The notes: a model not told the origin generated them from the sequence alone. DNA of 64,000 bases from Microbacterium candidum (GCF_030315975.1 NZ_JASXSZ010000001.1:62001-126000), one strand, 5' to 3'. Positions 16,286 through 25,434 are shown, numbered from the stretch's first letter. Made by a program: numbers and translations.

Positions 16286-17637
16286 CCTCGTCGAACCTCT
16301 CCCACCTCCGCGTCGCGATCGTCGGCGCCGGCCCCGCCGGCGTCTACGCGGGCAACATCCTGACCAACGCCGTCACGGATGCGGGCGGCACCGTCGCGAT
16401 CGACCTGTTCGAGTCGCTCCCCGCGCCCTACGGGCTCATCCGCTACGGAGTCGCGCCCGACCACCCGCGCATCAAGGGCATCGTCAACTCCCTGCACGAG
16501 ATGCTCGATGCCGGCACGACGCGCTTCATCGGCAACGTCGAGGTCGGCCGCGACATCGCGCTCGACGAGCTGCACGAGCGGTACGACGCCGTGATCCTAG
16601 CGACCGGTGCGATCCGGGATGCGGCGCTCGACATCCCCGGCATCGACCTGCCGGGCTCCTACGGCGCGGCCGACTTCGTCGCCTGGTACGACGGGCACCC
16701 GGACGTCCCGCGCGAGTGGCCGCTCGACCAGCGCGAGGTCGCCGTCATCGGCAACGGGAACGTCGCCCTGGACGTCGCCCGCATCCTCGCGAAGCACGCT
16801 GTGGACCTGCGTTCGACGGAGGTCCCCGACAACGTGCTCGCAGGTCTCGAGGCATCGCCCGTCACCGACGTCCACGTCTTCGGGCGTCGTGGGCCGCAGG
16901 ACATCAAATTCACGCCGATCGAACTGCGCGAGCTGGGCGAAGTGCGCGATGTGGACATCGTCCTGCACGACGAGGACTTCGAGCACCTCGACGGATGGGT
17001 CGCGCCGAACAACCAGTACAAGGTCATGCTGCGCACGCTCGAGCAGTGGCGCACCCGCCCGGTGGGTGAGGCATCCCGCCGTCTGCATCTGCACTTCTGG
17101 CACGCGCCGGTCGAGGTCGTCGGCACGGACGGCGTCGAGGCGGTGCGGTTCGAGCGCACGGTCCCGACGGAGGACGGCGTCGTCGGCACGGGCGAGTTCC
17201 GCGAGATCCCGGTGCAGCAGGTCTACCGCGCCGTCGGATACTTCGGGTCGCCGATCGTCGACGCGCCGTTCGACGACGCCCGCGGCGTCATCCCGAACGT
17301 CGAGGGCCGTGTGTCGAGCGGCCTCTACGCGACCGGCTGGATCAAGCGCGGACCGGTCGGCCTCATCGGCCACACGAAGTCCGACGCGATGGAGACGATC
17401 GGGCACCTGGTCGCGGATGTCGAGGCTGGGGCCCTCGCGGCGCCGACCGTCGACGGCGATGTCCTCGATCTCCTCGACGAGCGCGAGGTCGCCTACACGA
17501 CGTGGGCCGGATGGCTCGCCCTCGACGCCCACGAGCGCGCCCTCGGCGCCGACCACGAGCACAGCCGCGAGCGCGTCAAGGTCGTCCCCCGCGACGAGCA
17601 GGTCGAGGTCTCCCGCGGCGCGCTCCTCCGCTCATGA
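16282..17637 (+). CDS. Ferredoxin/adrenodoxin-type NADP+ reductase (FprA-like)
   Basis: 451 aa from GTG 16282 (GTGA overlap). The FAD-binding Rossmann motif is VAIVGAGPAGVYAGN. The adrenodoxin-reductase hallmark APYGLIRYGVAPDHPRIKG follows, then the NADP-binding IGNGNVALDVARIL and the C-terminal GWIKRGPVGLIGHTKSDA. It passes electrons from NADPH to ferredoxin, which fits the ferredoxin-dependent sulfite reductase of the same operon. ATGA couples it to the next gene. Confidence 0.9.
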   Translation: MTSSNLSHLRVAIVGAGPAGVYAGNILTNAVTDAGGTVAIDLFESLPAPYGLIRYGVAPDHPRIKGIVNSLHEMLDAGTTRFIGNVEVGRDIALDELHERYDAVILATGAIRDAALDIPGIDLPGSYGAADFVAWYDGHPDVPREWPLDQREVAVIGNGNVALDVARILAKHAVDLRSTEVPDNVLAGLEASPVTDVHVFGRRGPQDIKFTPIELRELGEVRDVDIVLHDEDFEHLDGWVAPNNQYKVMLRTLEQWRTRPVGEASRRLHLHFWHAPVEVVGTDGVEAVRFERTVPTEDGVVGTGEFREIPVQQVYRAVGYFGSPIVDAPFDDARGVIPNVEGRVSSGLYATGWIKRGPVGLIGHTKSDAMETIGHLVADVEAGALAAPTVDGDVLDLLDEREVAYTTWAGWLALDAHERALGADHEHSRERVKVVPRDEQVEVSRGALLRS

Positions 17638-18728
17638 GCGGCGACCCGCGGGCCGTTGAGCGAGGGAGGAACGACCGAGACGACACGTCGCAAGCCGACC
17701 TCGTATCGTCACCGCGTTTCGACTCGCTTCGCTCGCTCAACGACCCGCAGGGGGACGTCGTCGATGTCGTGGTCGTCGGCGGCGGCCCGGCGGGTCTGTC
17801 GGCGGCGCTGAACCTCGGCCGCGCCCGCGCGACGGTCGTGGTGGTGGATGCGGATCGACCCCGCAATGCGGCGACGCTCCGCTCCCATGGCTTCCTGACG
17901 CGCGACGGCATTCCGCCGCAGGAGCTCCGCCGCCTCGCGCGCGCCGAGCTCGAGGCGTACCCGAACGTCCGGATCCTCTCCCGCACGCGCGCGACCACCA
18001 TCCATCGAGGTGCCACAACTGGCGAGAATGCGGCCCCCGATTCCGACCATTCGCGGCAACTCGACGACACGGACATGTTCCGGGTGCAGACCGAGGGGCG
18101 CGGGGGCGCCGCATCCATCTCCGCGAGGGCCGTCCTCGTGGCGACGGGCCTGCGCGAGACGCTCCCGGACGTGCCGAACATCCGCGGCTTCTATGGCATG
18201 AGCCTGTTCAGCTGCGCCGCGTGCGACGCGTGGGAGCTGCAGGACCGCCCGCTCGCTCTCATCGGCGAGACCGGCGACCTCGCCGCACGCGCGCGGCTCA
18301 TCGCCCGCTGGACGCACAGCCTCTCGGTGTTCACGAACGGCGCGGACACGGTGGATGCCGCGGACGAGGCCGAACTCGCCGCATCCGGTGTCCGCGTCGA
18401 ACGCGCGCCGATCGTCGAGCTCGAGGGCGACCGGGGCGCCATCACCGGCATCCGACTGGCGGACGGCACGGCCGTCGCGGTCGAGGGCGGCTTCGTGCGC
18501 CCGGTCTGGACCGCGGCACTCGAGTTCCTCGAGGGTGTCGACGCGTACCGCGACGAGCACGGCCACCTGGTGGTCGACCGGTCCGGACGGACGAACGTGC
18601 CTGGCCTGTACGCGGCGGGGGATGCGGCAGCCCCGGGTCCGCAGCAGCTCATCGTCGCCGCCGGCCAGGGCGCTCGCGCCGCCGCGGTGATCGTCCACGA
18701 TCTCGTGGGCGTCGTCACCGCCCACTGA
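17634..18728 (+). CDS. Thioredoxin-reductase-like FAD/NAD(P) oxidoreductase
   Basis: 364 aa from ATG 17634. After about 40 repeat-derived residues the Rossmann motif VVVGGGPAGLSAALNLGRA appears, then the redox pair CAAC in SLFSCAACDAWE, and the C-terminal GLYAAGDAAAPGPQQLIVAAGQG. The usual NAD(P)-site GGGDSA is replaced by a GETGDLA segment, so nucleotide use may differ from classical TrxB. A segment of about 25 residues (GATTGENAAPDSDHSRQ region) is an extra insertion. It may supply reductant to the APS reductase/thioredoxin cycle or serve sulfide-related redox chemistry. Last gene of the operon. Confidence 0.85.
   Translation: MSGDPRAVERGRNDRDDTSQADLVSSPRFDSLRSLNDPQGDVVDVVVVGGGPAGLSAALNLGRARATVVVVDADRPRNAATLRSHGFLTRDGIPPQELRRLARAELEAYPNVRILSRTRATTIHRGATTGENAAPDSDHSRQLDDTDMFRVQTEGRGGAASISARAVLVATGLRETLPDVPNIRGFYGMSLFSCAACDAWELQDRPLALIGETGDLAARARLIARWTHSLSVFTNGADTVDAADEAELAASGVRVERAPIVELEGDRGAITGIRLADGTAVAVEGGFVRPVWTAALEFLEGVDAYRDEHGHLVVDRSGRTNVPGLYAAGDAAAPGPQQLIVAAGQGARAAAVIVHDLVGVVTAH
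17647..17746. repeat. Palindromic family A repeat inside the TrxR-like gene 5' end
   Basis: The left arm CCGCGGGCCGTTGAGCGAGG and the right arm CGCGTTTCGACTCGCTTCGC ending TCGCTCAACGACCC flank a diverged middle. It is in frame. Confidence 0.85.
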
Positions 18729-18767
18729 GCGGAGCCGGGCCGAGACAAAGGGCACCGAAGACAGAGA

Positions 18768-18801
18768 ACGAGCCGAGTCCACAGGCAGGGACTCGGCTCG
18801 T
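18768..18801 (+). terminator. Terminator of the sulfate-assimilation operon
   Basis: Perfect 13-bp stem ACGAGCCGAGTCC / GGACTCGGCTCGT with an 8-nt loop, 40 nt after the last stop. The rest of the gap to 19010 holds nothing I can identify. Confidence 0.88.
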
Positions 18802-19010
18802 CCAGGGGATGCCGCCGGCTATGTTCGGGGAACCGGCGTTGTGGTGCACGGCGTGCCGACCCCCGGCGACACGCTGTCGTTCTGCGGGTTTCCGGCCTCG
18901 GCCGTTCTGATGATCAGGCGTTCATCCCCGCGGAACTTCTCGCTACGAAGACTACGCACGTGCGTTTCACAGCCGGATTCGGAATGTGGGCGGTCTCGAT
19001 GCCGCGCAGT

Positions 19011-19916
19011 TCACGACTCGTCGAGCGGGTCCTCGTCGAAACCCCAGCTGAGGTCGACCGCCCCCGGGCCGAAATTCCAGCGCACGCGGTGGAGGGATGC
19101 GGGTGCGCTCAACGCCGGGCTGGCGACTTTCCGCGCCCCGGCCGTCAACTCCACCTCGTCGAACCAGTCCGGCACGTGGCCCGGTGTGAAGCGGAACCAT
19201 TGGATGAGCTCCCGCAGCGGCCGGCGCGAGCCGGAGAGGTGCCGCCGGCGGATCGGATAGCCCTCAGGGAACACCACCGTCAGGCACACCATGGCCGTCT
19301 CGCCGCGCCGGATCGTCCGGTCGAGCGTGACGCCGAACCCGAACATCCGCCCGTTCGCGTGGGCGAGGACGGGCGCCGGAACGCCGCCTCCGTCGACCGT
19401 GAAGACCGGCATGACGGATGTGGGGACGGGTGAGGTGAGGACGAAGCCCACCGACTCGACCGCGTCCTCCACGCACTGGAGGAGCATCAGCACGCGGACC
19501 GAGGAGACCGAGCCCCGCGCATCCACGTCGATGACCTCCTCCATCGAGACGACCCGTGTCTTCGCCGGCGGGGTGACGCCCAGCGCGGCATACAGCTCGC
19601 GGTAGTCCGGGTCCGTCTCGAACGCCGGCGCCTGCTCCGACACCGCTCCGACGCGCGAAGAGCGCCCGATGACATGGCGCGTGAGCGATCCGGGCGAGAG
19701 GTCGAGGACATCCTCGATCGCGGAGACCGCCCTCAGCGACCTGCCGCCTTCCGGATGCCGCTCACCGCTGCGCCAGTAGTTCAGCGTCGACGCCGAGACG
19801 ATCACCCCCGCCTCCGTCAGCCGCATCCGCAGCCACGAGAGGGATGCCGATCGCAGCCGCAGCGCCACGTCGAAGGCCTCGGCGAACGAGTCGCCCGGCG
19901 GTGCCGCGGCGGTCAC
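19011..19916 (-). CDS. HTH-domain protein with C-terminal unknown domain, paralogue 2
   Basis: 301 aa from GTG 19916, which has AAGGAGG 6 nt upstream and overlaps the stop of the upstream paralogue (GTGA). Residues about 8-75 form an XRE-like helix-turn-helix region (SASTLNYWRSGERHPEGGRS; AIEDVLDLSPGSL). The C-terminal 200 residues have alternating hydrophobic strands and the shared landmarks GRMFGFGVTLDR, RRGETAMV and ending VRWNFGPGAVDLSWG. No enzymatic motif is seen. The upstream gene has the same architecture, so the pair arose by tandem duplication and may form a heteromeric regulator. Unknown function. Confidence 0.72.
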   Translation of the reverse strand: MTAAAPPGDSFAEAFDVALRLRSASLSWLRMRLTEAGVIVSASTLNYWRSGERHPEGGRSLRAVSAIEDVLDLSPGSLTRHVIGRSSRVGAVSEQAPAFETDPDYRELYAALGVTPPAKTRVVSMEEVIDVDARGSVSSVRVLMLLQCVEDAVESVGFVLTSPVPTSVMPVFTVDGGGVPAPVLAHANGRMFGFGVTLDRTIRRGETAMVCLTVVFPEGYPIRRRHLSGSRRPLRELIQWFRFTPGHVPDWFDEVELTAGARKVASPALSAPASLHRVRWNFGPGAVDLSWGFDEDPLDES

Positions 19917-20866
19917 GACGCCCTCCTTGCCGACAGCTCCGGGGGTTCGCCGGATCCCCACTCGAGCGAGATGCTGCCGGGCCCGAAGTTCCAGCGCGTC
20001 TGGTGGATGGATGTCGGCGCGTCCAGTCCACGGAACTCCGCCCTCTGCCCGTTCGGTGAGACCTCCACCTCGACGAACCAGTCCGGCACTCCCGAGGGGC
20101 TGAAGCGCACCCAGTTGCCGAGCTTCCGCGCCGGCTGGCTCACCCCCACGATCGCGAGGCGTCCCGCGGAGTGCCCCGGCGGGTACTCGAAGGTGAGCAC
20201 GAGCATCGCTGTGTCACCCTGGGCGAGCGGACGGTCGGGCGCCACCGCTGCGCTCACCATCCGGTTCCCGGCACTCACGTGGATGCCCTGCAGCGTGCCG
20301 CCCTCGATCGCCGAGACGGAGGGCAGCACCGCGAAGCCGTCCGGGGCGGCGGTGCTCCAGCGGAACCGCTCGATGCGCTCGCCCGTGCAGCGCAGGAGCA
20401 GGTGCACGGCGGCGCGCTCCAGCGTCCCGTCCTCTCTGACGTCGCAGATCTGCTGCATGGACAGCGCGCGGAACGTGCTGCTCGGCGCCGTGTCCAGGGC
20501 ACCTTGCGCCTCCGCCACGAGCGCCGGGAAGTCGATCCCCCAGTCCTTCCGGTAGCGGACATCCGGCTGCGGCAGCGGAGCGGGCGGACGCCTGCGAGTG
20601 GCGAGTTCCGCGAGTGCTCCCGGCGCAAGGCCGAGCACGTCCTCGATGTCTCCGATCACCTCGCGGCGGTCGTCGAGGTCGGGCACGCGCGCACCCGAGC
20701 GCCAGTAGCTCAGGGCGGCGAGCGACACGCGATTCCCATGGCCTTCGAGCCGATGCCGGAGCGCGGTCAACGTGACGCCGCGCGCCGAGAGCGCGTCACT
20801 GAACGCCGACGCGAATGTCGCGTCGGCACGCCGGTCCGAAGAGCCGGCCGTCGGATTCTGTGACAT
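19913..20866 (-). CDS. HTH-domain protein with C-terminal unknown domain, paralogue 1
   Basis: 317 aa from ATG 20866. The N-terminal helix-turn-helix contains SLAALSYWRSGARVPDLDDR and IEDVLGLAPGALAEL, aligning closely with the downstream paralogue. Shared C-terminal landmarks are FSPSGVPDWFVEVEVSPNG and TRWNFGPGSISLEWG, a beta-rich domain I do not recognise. The two proteins are far more similar to each other than to known XRE regulators by eye. The GTGA overlap implies balanced synthesis. Its target is unknown; self-regulation is a default guess. Confidence 0.72.
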   Translation of the reverse strand: MSQNPTAGSSDRRADATFASAFSDALSARGVTLTALRHRLEGHGNRVSLAALSYWRSGARVPDLDDRREVIGDIEDVLGLAPGALAELATRRRPPAPLPQPDVRYRKDWGIDFPALVAEAQGALDTAPSSTFRALSMQQICDVREDGTLERAAVHLLLRCTGERIERFRWSTAAPDGFAVLPSVSAIEGGTLQGIHVSAGNRMVSAAVAPDRPLAQGDTAMLVLTFEYPPGHSAGRLAIVGVSQPARKLGNWVRFSPSGVPDWFVEVEVSPNGQRAEFRGLDAPTSIHQTRWNFGPGSISLEWGSGEPPELSARRAS

Positions 20867-20975
20867 GTCGCCCCCCGCGACGTGGAACAGCGGCCGTTTC
20901 CTGCACTGAGATTAGCGCTCAGCGTGCCGTAGCGTCACCCACTCCCGTGTGAATGACGAACCCGCACCGACCGGA

Positions 20976-21581
20976 TCAGCGGCCCTGCGAACCCGCATCC
21001 GTCACGCCCACGTCCGTCACGTGGAAGCGCTGGAACGAACGGGATGCCGTCGGCCCGCGCTGGCCCTGATAGCGGTTGCCGTAGAGGCCTGACCCGTAGG
21101 GGCTCTCCGCCGGGGAGGAGAGCTGGAAGAAGCACATCTGCCCGATCTTCATCCCGGGCCACAGCTTGATCGGAAGCGTCGCGACGTTCGACAGCTCGAG
21201 GGTCACGTGTCCGGAGAAGCCGGGGTCGATGAAGCCCGCCGTCGAGTGGGTCAGCAGCCCGAGTCGGCCGAGCGACGACTTGCCCTCCAGGCGAGCCGCG
21301 ATGTCGTCGGGGAGTGTGACCTGCTCGAACGTGGACCCGAGCGCGAACTCGCCGGGGTGCAGGATGAAGGGTTCATCGGGGTCGACCTCGACAAGGTGCG
21401 TGAGGTCGGGCTGGTCGACCGCAGGATCGATGAAGGGGTACTTGTGGTTGTCGAACAGCCGGAAGTACCGGTCGAGCCGCACGTCGACGCTGGATGGCTG
21501 CACCATCTCGGCATCCCACGGCGCCAGGCCGATGCGCTCGGACTCGATCTCGCGACGGATATCCCGGTCAGACAGCAGCAC
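20976..21581 (-). CDS. dcd: dCTP deaminase
   Basis: 201 aa from GTG 21581 (reads MLLSDRDI). Family landmarks: [36 protein letters not shown] with the catalytic Glu nearby, [15 protein letters not shown] and the C-terminal [16 protein letters not shown]. It is a trimeric nucleotide enzyme that makes dUTP from dCTP; many actinobacterial members go on to dUMP, which cannot be decided by eye here. Monocistronic on the minus strand. Confidence 0.93.
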   Translation of the reverse strand: MLLSDRDIRREIESERIGLAPWDAEMVQPSSVDVRLDRYFRLFDNHKYPFIDPAVDQPDLTHLVEVDPDEPFILHPGEFALGSTFEQVTLPDDIAARLEGKSSLGRLGLLTHSTAGFIDPGFSGHVTLELSNVATLPIKLWPGMKIGQMCFFQLSSPAESPYGSGLYGNRYQGQRGPTASRSFQRFHVTDVGVTDAGSQGR

Positions 21582-21613
21582 CCGTTCAGCCTAGCTTTCG
21601 CGGCGGGATGCGG

Positions 21614-22153
21614 TCAGCGTCCGGGTTCCGGCAGCACCCAGAATCCCGGATCGCCCGGTGCGAGCGCGACGTGCTCGGCCGACACGAGCCGCACGTCCGC
21701 CGCGCCCGCGAAGCCCGCGCCGAACGCGTCCATCATGCGGTGGTGGTTCCACGTGAAGACCGGACGAGCCAGCGGTGACAGCGCCCGCATCCACGGTTTC
21801 GGCGTCTCCACCAGCCACGCGAACCAGATGGTGAGTCGATCGTCCTGGAACGGCTCCACCGCTGCGCGCCCGCGCCCCACGAGCTCGCCGGAGGCGACCG
21901 CCTCGACGAACCGCATCGGCTCGATCGCGGTGATCTCGGTCTCGTACGTGAACCGATAGCCGAAGGGCGCACGCACGGTGTACCGGTGGGCTGCCCCGAC
22001 GTCGGCGGCGCCTGCCGGTGCGCGGAGCAGTTCGACGCGCTCGAGCCCGCGCCACCACTGCACCCACCCCTCGACGTCGCGCAGGACCTCCCACACGCGC
22101 ATCGGGTCGCCGACGACGCGGTACGTGCTGACGAAGTGGTACCGCGCGTCCAT
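21614..22153 (-). CDS. SRPBCC (START-like) family protein
   Basis: 179 aa from ATG 22153. The start YHFVSTYRVVGDPMRVWEVLRDVEGWVQW is typical of the SRPBCC/polyketide-cyclase-like fold, a helix-grip hydrophobic pocket. The C-terminal helix is GFAGAADVRL. The ligand is unknown. It lies 33 nt upstream of dcd on the same strand and may be co-transcribed with it. Confidence 0.8.
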   Translation of the reverse strand: MDARYHFVSTYRVVGDPMRVWEVLRDVEGWVQWWRGLERVELLRAPAGAADVGAAHRYTVRAPFGYRFTYETEITAIEPMRFVEAVASGELVGRGRAAVEPFQDDRLTIWFAWLVETPKPWMRALSPLARPVFTWNHHRMMDAFGAGFAGAADVRLVSAEHVALAPGDPGFWVLPEPGR

Positions 22154-22207
22154 GCCCTGCCCATCCGGCCGCCGGTCCGGCGATCCCTGACGCTATGGTG
22201 CACCAAC

Positions 22208-22241
22208 GGAAGAGGCCGGGGTGCGAGCCCCGGCCTCTTCC
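22208..22241 (-). terminator. Terminator after the phosphodiesterase gene
   Basis: Perfect 14-bp stem GGAAGAGGCCGGGG / CCCCGGCCTCTTCC with a 6-nt loop, 32 nt past the stop of the minus-strand gene upstream. Being symmetrical, it also blocks antisense reading. Confidence 0.88.
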
Positions 22242-22272
22242 GGACGCCGCGCACGCGGCATCCATCACCCGA

Positions 22273-24090
22273 TCAGCGGTCCTGGCGCCATCCGGCGAGC
22301 CCCGGAAGGACGCGGGTCCCTTCCTTCTGGACCGCGGTCAGCGATGCCGGGTTCAGCCCTAGCACCGACAGGATCGTCGGGGCCACCTGCGTGGTCTCGA
22401 CCGGCGCACCGATGACACGGGCCGGGATGCGGGGCCCGTCGACCACCATCAGGACGTGGGTGTCGCCGCTGTTCATACCGCCGTGCTCGGCGAGCTTCGT
22501 CGGCTTCGCGTAGACGATGCCCTCCTGCACCTTGCCGAACACGTCGGGGTAGCGCCCGTCGTTGGCCGCGACGCCGAAGAAGGATGCGGCATCCGCCCCC
22601 GCCCAGATCTCGGCGAGGCCGGAGTGCTGCACCGTCACCGGCTTCTTGTTCACGTCGTAGCCCTGCGCGGTGTGGTTCCAGAGGTAGTCCTTGACGAACG
22701 ACGTCGCCGCCGCCGAGGTGTCGGACAGGTAGGACTGCCACAGGTCGTCGTCGGTGCCGGCGACGATGAGGCTCGCGGTGCCGGGGTGCGTCTGCGCCCA
22801 CGCCGCGTTGATCGCGTCGACGATCGGACCGTCCTTGACCGTGACGAGCTTGTTCGGGTCCTGCGGCGACTGACCGTGCTTGGCCGTGACGATGATCGTC
22901 GTCTTGTCGGTGAGGCCGGCCTTCTGGATGGAGGCGACCATGCGTCCGAGCTGGGCGTCGACGTAGTCGAGTGCGCTCGAGAGCACCGGTCCGGGGACCA
23001 GCTGTCCCTGCACCCAGGCGTAGCCACCGGCCTCCGGTGCGCTCGTCGTGTACGAGCCGTCGGGGTTGTGGATGAGGGTCGTCGGCGTCGAGCGGATCTT
23101 CTGCGCGACCGACACCGTCTGGAAGTTCATCCCGAGGATCGCCGGCGTGCCGACCTTCGTCTTGCCGGAGTGGTCGAGGCCGCCGATCTCGTTGAGGACC
23201 GCCTGCACCTTGTAGCCGTCGTACTGCTTCGTGGCGGCATTGATGTGCGCCCAGTCGTCGTCCTGCGGGTACGGGATGCCGTTCGGCATCACGGCCTGCG
23301 AGTCGATCTCCGGCGCGAACAGGTCGTCGATGCTCTGGCCGCCCGAGCCCGGGCCGTTGAAGGAGGCGTAGACGGCGTGCTTGTCCGACCACGCGGTGCG
23401 CAGGCCTGCCTTGTGGATGACCTGGAAGATCGTGTTGTCGCCGAGGTAGTCCCACGGCGTGATCGGCTGGCATGTCTTCGGGTCGACCGGGAACGTCCCC
23501 GGGTTGAGCGACGTCTTCGGGTCGAAGGTCAGGTTCATGATCGCGGCCGGGTTCGTGTCGACGCCCTGCGGGTAGATCGAGCCGTTCTCGTCGAACGACG
23601 GGAACGACCCGGTGCCGGTGGGCGCGAGGTCGTTCACCGAGGCGAGTGCGTCGTCGGGCGAGTCGTAGATCACGTCGCCGCCGGTCGCCGCCTTGCCCGG
23701 GGTGCACTGGGCGCCCGCCTCGTCGACCTTGTGGCTGTACTCGACGTCGTAGTAGACGCCGGTCGACTTCGGGTTGCCGCCGGTCATCAGCGCTGTTCCA
23801 CCGGGATCGGAATCGGACGGGTTGGACGTCTTCGCATTCGTGTATTCGGTGCCGCCGCGGGTGAGCTTCGCGAGGGTCGAATCCGGATGCTGCGAGACAT
23901 ACCAGTTCAGGTCGCTCTGATGCATTCCGTCGACCGAGATCAGCAGCACATGCTGCGATCGACCGTTGGCGTCCGGGTGGTCCGCCGCCGACGCGCTGGT
24001 CGCCGTCACCGCACCGACGACACCGGTCGCGACCAGCGCCGCGATGCCCGACGCGGCGACCGTCGCCCGCATCCTCGCCTTACCGCTCAT
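22273..24090 (-). CDS. Secreted alkaline phosphatase-superfamily phosphodiesterase
   Basis: 605 aa, ATG 24090 with GGAGGAAT upstream. A Sec signal (ATVAASGIAALVATGVVGAV) ends in SASA-ADHP near residue 36. The mature protein has the type I phosphodiesterase/nucleotide pyrophosphatase layout: metal site LLISVDGMHQ, nucleophile region DPGGTALMTGGNPKSTGVYYD, a middle VTAKHGQSP and the last metal ligands EHGGMNSGDTHV. Two zinc ions and a Thr nucleophile are expected. Extracellular phosphate release from phosphodiesters is the likely role. Its own terminator follows; no Pho box was recognised in the 229-nt upstream gap. Confidence 0.87.
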   Translation of the reverse strand: MSGKARMRATVAASGIAALVATGVVGAVTATSASAADHPDANGRSQHVLLISVDGMHQSDLNWYVSQHPDSTLAKLTRGGTEYTNAKTSNPSDSDPGGTALMTGGNPKSTGVYYDVEYSHKVDEAGAQCTPGKAATGGDVIYDSPDDALASVNDLAPTGTGSFPSFDENGSIYPQGVDTNPAAIMNLTFDPKTSLNPGTFPVDPKTCQPITPWDYLGDNTIFQVIHKAGLRTAWSDKHAVYASFNGPGSGGQSIDDLFAPEIDSQAVMPNGIPYPQDDDWAHINAATKQYDGYKVQAVLNEIGGLDHSGKTKVGTPAILGMNFQTVSVAQKIRSTPTTLIHNPDGSYTTSAPEAGGYAWVQGQLVPGPVLSSALDYVDAQLGRMVASIQKAGLTDKTTIIVTAKHGQSPQDPNKLVTVKDGPIVDAINAAWAQTHPGTASLIVAGTDDDLWQSYLSDTSAAATSFVKDYLWNHTAQGYDVNKKPVTVQHSGLAEIWAGADAASFFGVAANDGRYPDVFGKVQEGIVYAKPTKLAEHGGMNSGDTHVLMVVDGPRIPARVIGAPVETTQVAPTILSVLGLNPASLTAVQKEGTRVLPGLAGWRQDR

Positions 24091-24319
24091 AGGATTCCTC
24101 CGTCACGGCGCGGGTGATGGCGTTAAGGGGGTGCCGCCGGAAGTCAGCCGCGCGCAGCTCACACGTTCGCGACCGGATGTGAACGTGGATGGAAGCGGGA
24201 ATGGCATTCGAATGAATGGTGGCCGGTTCTATGCCATTGCTGTGTGGTGGCTCTTATGATGCGATGCGGGCGCTACGTGCGGGCATGACCACTGTCGTGT
24301 GAACACCTGAGCCGTCGTC
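24091..24319. other. Intergenic, no gene seen
   Basis: 229 nt between the phosphodiesterase start and the VanZ stop. It should contain the phosphodiesterase promoter. AT content is raised around 24200-24260. No hairpin, repeat or ORF of note. Confidence 0.5.
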
Positions 24320-24874
24320 TCAGCTCGCAGTCTGCGGATGGGGATCACGGCTTCGCCACCAGTGGCGTGATGCGACGCACGCGATCACGGCCCCGACGGT
24401 GTTGACGAGAACGTCGTCGATCGAGGACACCCGGCCGAGCTGCAGCACATGCTGGAGTATCTCGAGGAGCAGCGAGATCCCAGCGGCGATCAGGGCAACC
24501 GCTGCAGGGACCCACTTCGGGGCCGCGAGGCGGAACCTGATCGGGAGGAAGAAGCCGACCGCGGCGAGGACGAGGAGATTCCCGCCGACCTGAACGATCG
24601 CATCGTCGCCACGAAGCGTCACCATCAGGTCTTGGAACGGAACGAGCGAGACGCCGCCGACGCCTGGTCGTGGCGTCATGATCATCCACACCCATGGAAT
24701 GGTGCCGAGCACAAGACCCACTTCCGCGGTACTCGCCCGCCACGCCCAGGATCGGGTTGCCCCGTGTCGCAGGCGCCATCGGGCCAAGGCCCAGACGACC
24801 GCGATGCCCGCAGGGATCCCGACCAGGATGGCTGCCGCGACGACCGGGCCGTAGCGTTCCATCGCACCGACCAT
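24320..24874 (-). CDS. VanZ family membrane protein
   Basis: 184 aa from ATG 24874 (a second ATG at 24862 is possible). Five hydrophobic segments are visible. The VanZ signature region is present: VPFQDLM before the third segment and LGRVSSIDDVLVNTVGAVIAC near the end. VanZ proteins lower teicoplanin binding in enterococci; most actinobacterial members have no proven role. Monocistronic. Confidence 0.85.
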   Translation of the reverse strand: MVGAMERYGPVVAAAILVGIPAGIAVVWALARWRLRHGATRSWAWRASTAEVGLVLGTIPWVWMIMTPRPGVGGVSLVPFQDLMVTLRGDDAIVQVGGNLLVLAAVGFFLPIRFRLAAPKWVPAAVALIAAGISLLLEILQHVLQLGRVSSIDDVLVNTVGAVIACVASRHWWRSRDPHPQTAS

Positions 24875-25019
24875 CGACTCCTCCCGTCCGAGATCGGTTG
24901 CCCGACCAAGCCCCTGATCGGCCGAGCGGTACAGGCTATCTCGGCAATGTGTTGACGGCGGCCGCGAAGCGCCGCGCCGAGCGTTCGGCGAGCTGACCCG
25001 CCTCGGCTAGCATTCGGGG

Positions 25020-25247
25020 ATGACGAACGAGGGTCCGATCGACGACGTCCCGATCGGCAGCGAGGGGATCCGCCTCGGACAGTTCCTGAAGTTCGCCGGC
25101 CTCCTCGATTCGGGCGGAGAGGTCAAAGAGGCCATCGCCGATGGCGACGTCACTGTGAACGGCGAAGTGGATCGCCGACGTGGGCGCCAGCTGCAGCTCG
25201 GCGACGTCGTGACTTTCGAGGGACGCAGCGTCCGCGTCTGTCCCTGA
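25020..25247 (+). CDS. S4-domain RNA-binding protein
   Basis: 75 aa from ATG 25020 after GGGG. The whole protein is one S4 RNA-binding domain: IRLGQFLKFAGLLDSGGEVKEAI, DGDVTVNGEVDRRRGRQL and GDVVTFEG. Such stand-alone proteins resemble YbcJ/RqcP-type factors that bind rRNA or tRNA. It lies 187 nt upstream of tRNA-Gly on the same strand. Confidence 0.85.
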   Translation: MTNEGPIDDVPIGSEGIRLGQFLKFAGLLDSGGEVKEAIADGDVTVNGEVDRRRGRQLQLGDVVTFEGRSVRVCP

Positions 25248-25434
25248 CGCCGCGGCCGGCGACGACGGACGGCATCACGAGACATCGACCCGATCGAACG
25301 CCCGCCGGGGGGCATGTTCAGGGGATCCGCGAACTGCTGGGTAGTATGTACGGGACGCCGTGATCCACGGCATCATCCATATGTGAACACCGAGTCTTGA
25401 CGAGACCTCCGGGTCCCCGTGTTTTCAAGGCTTC

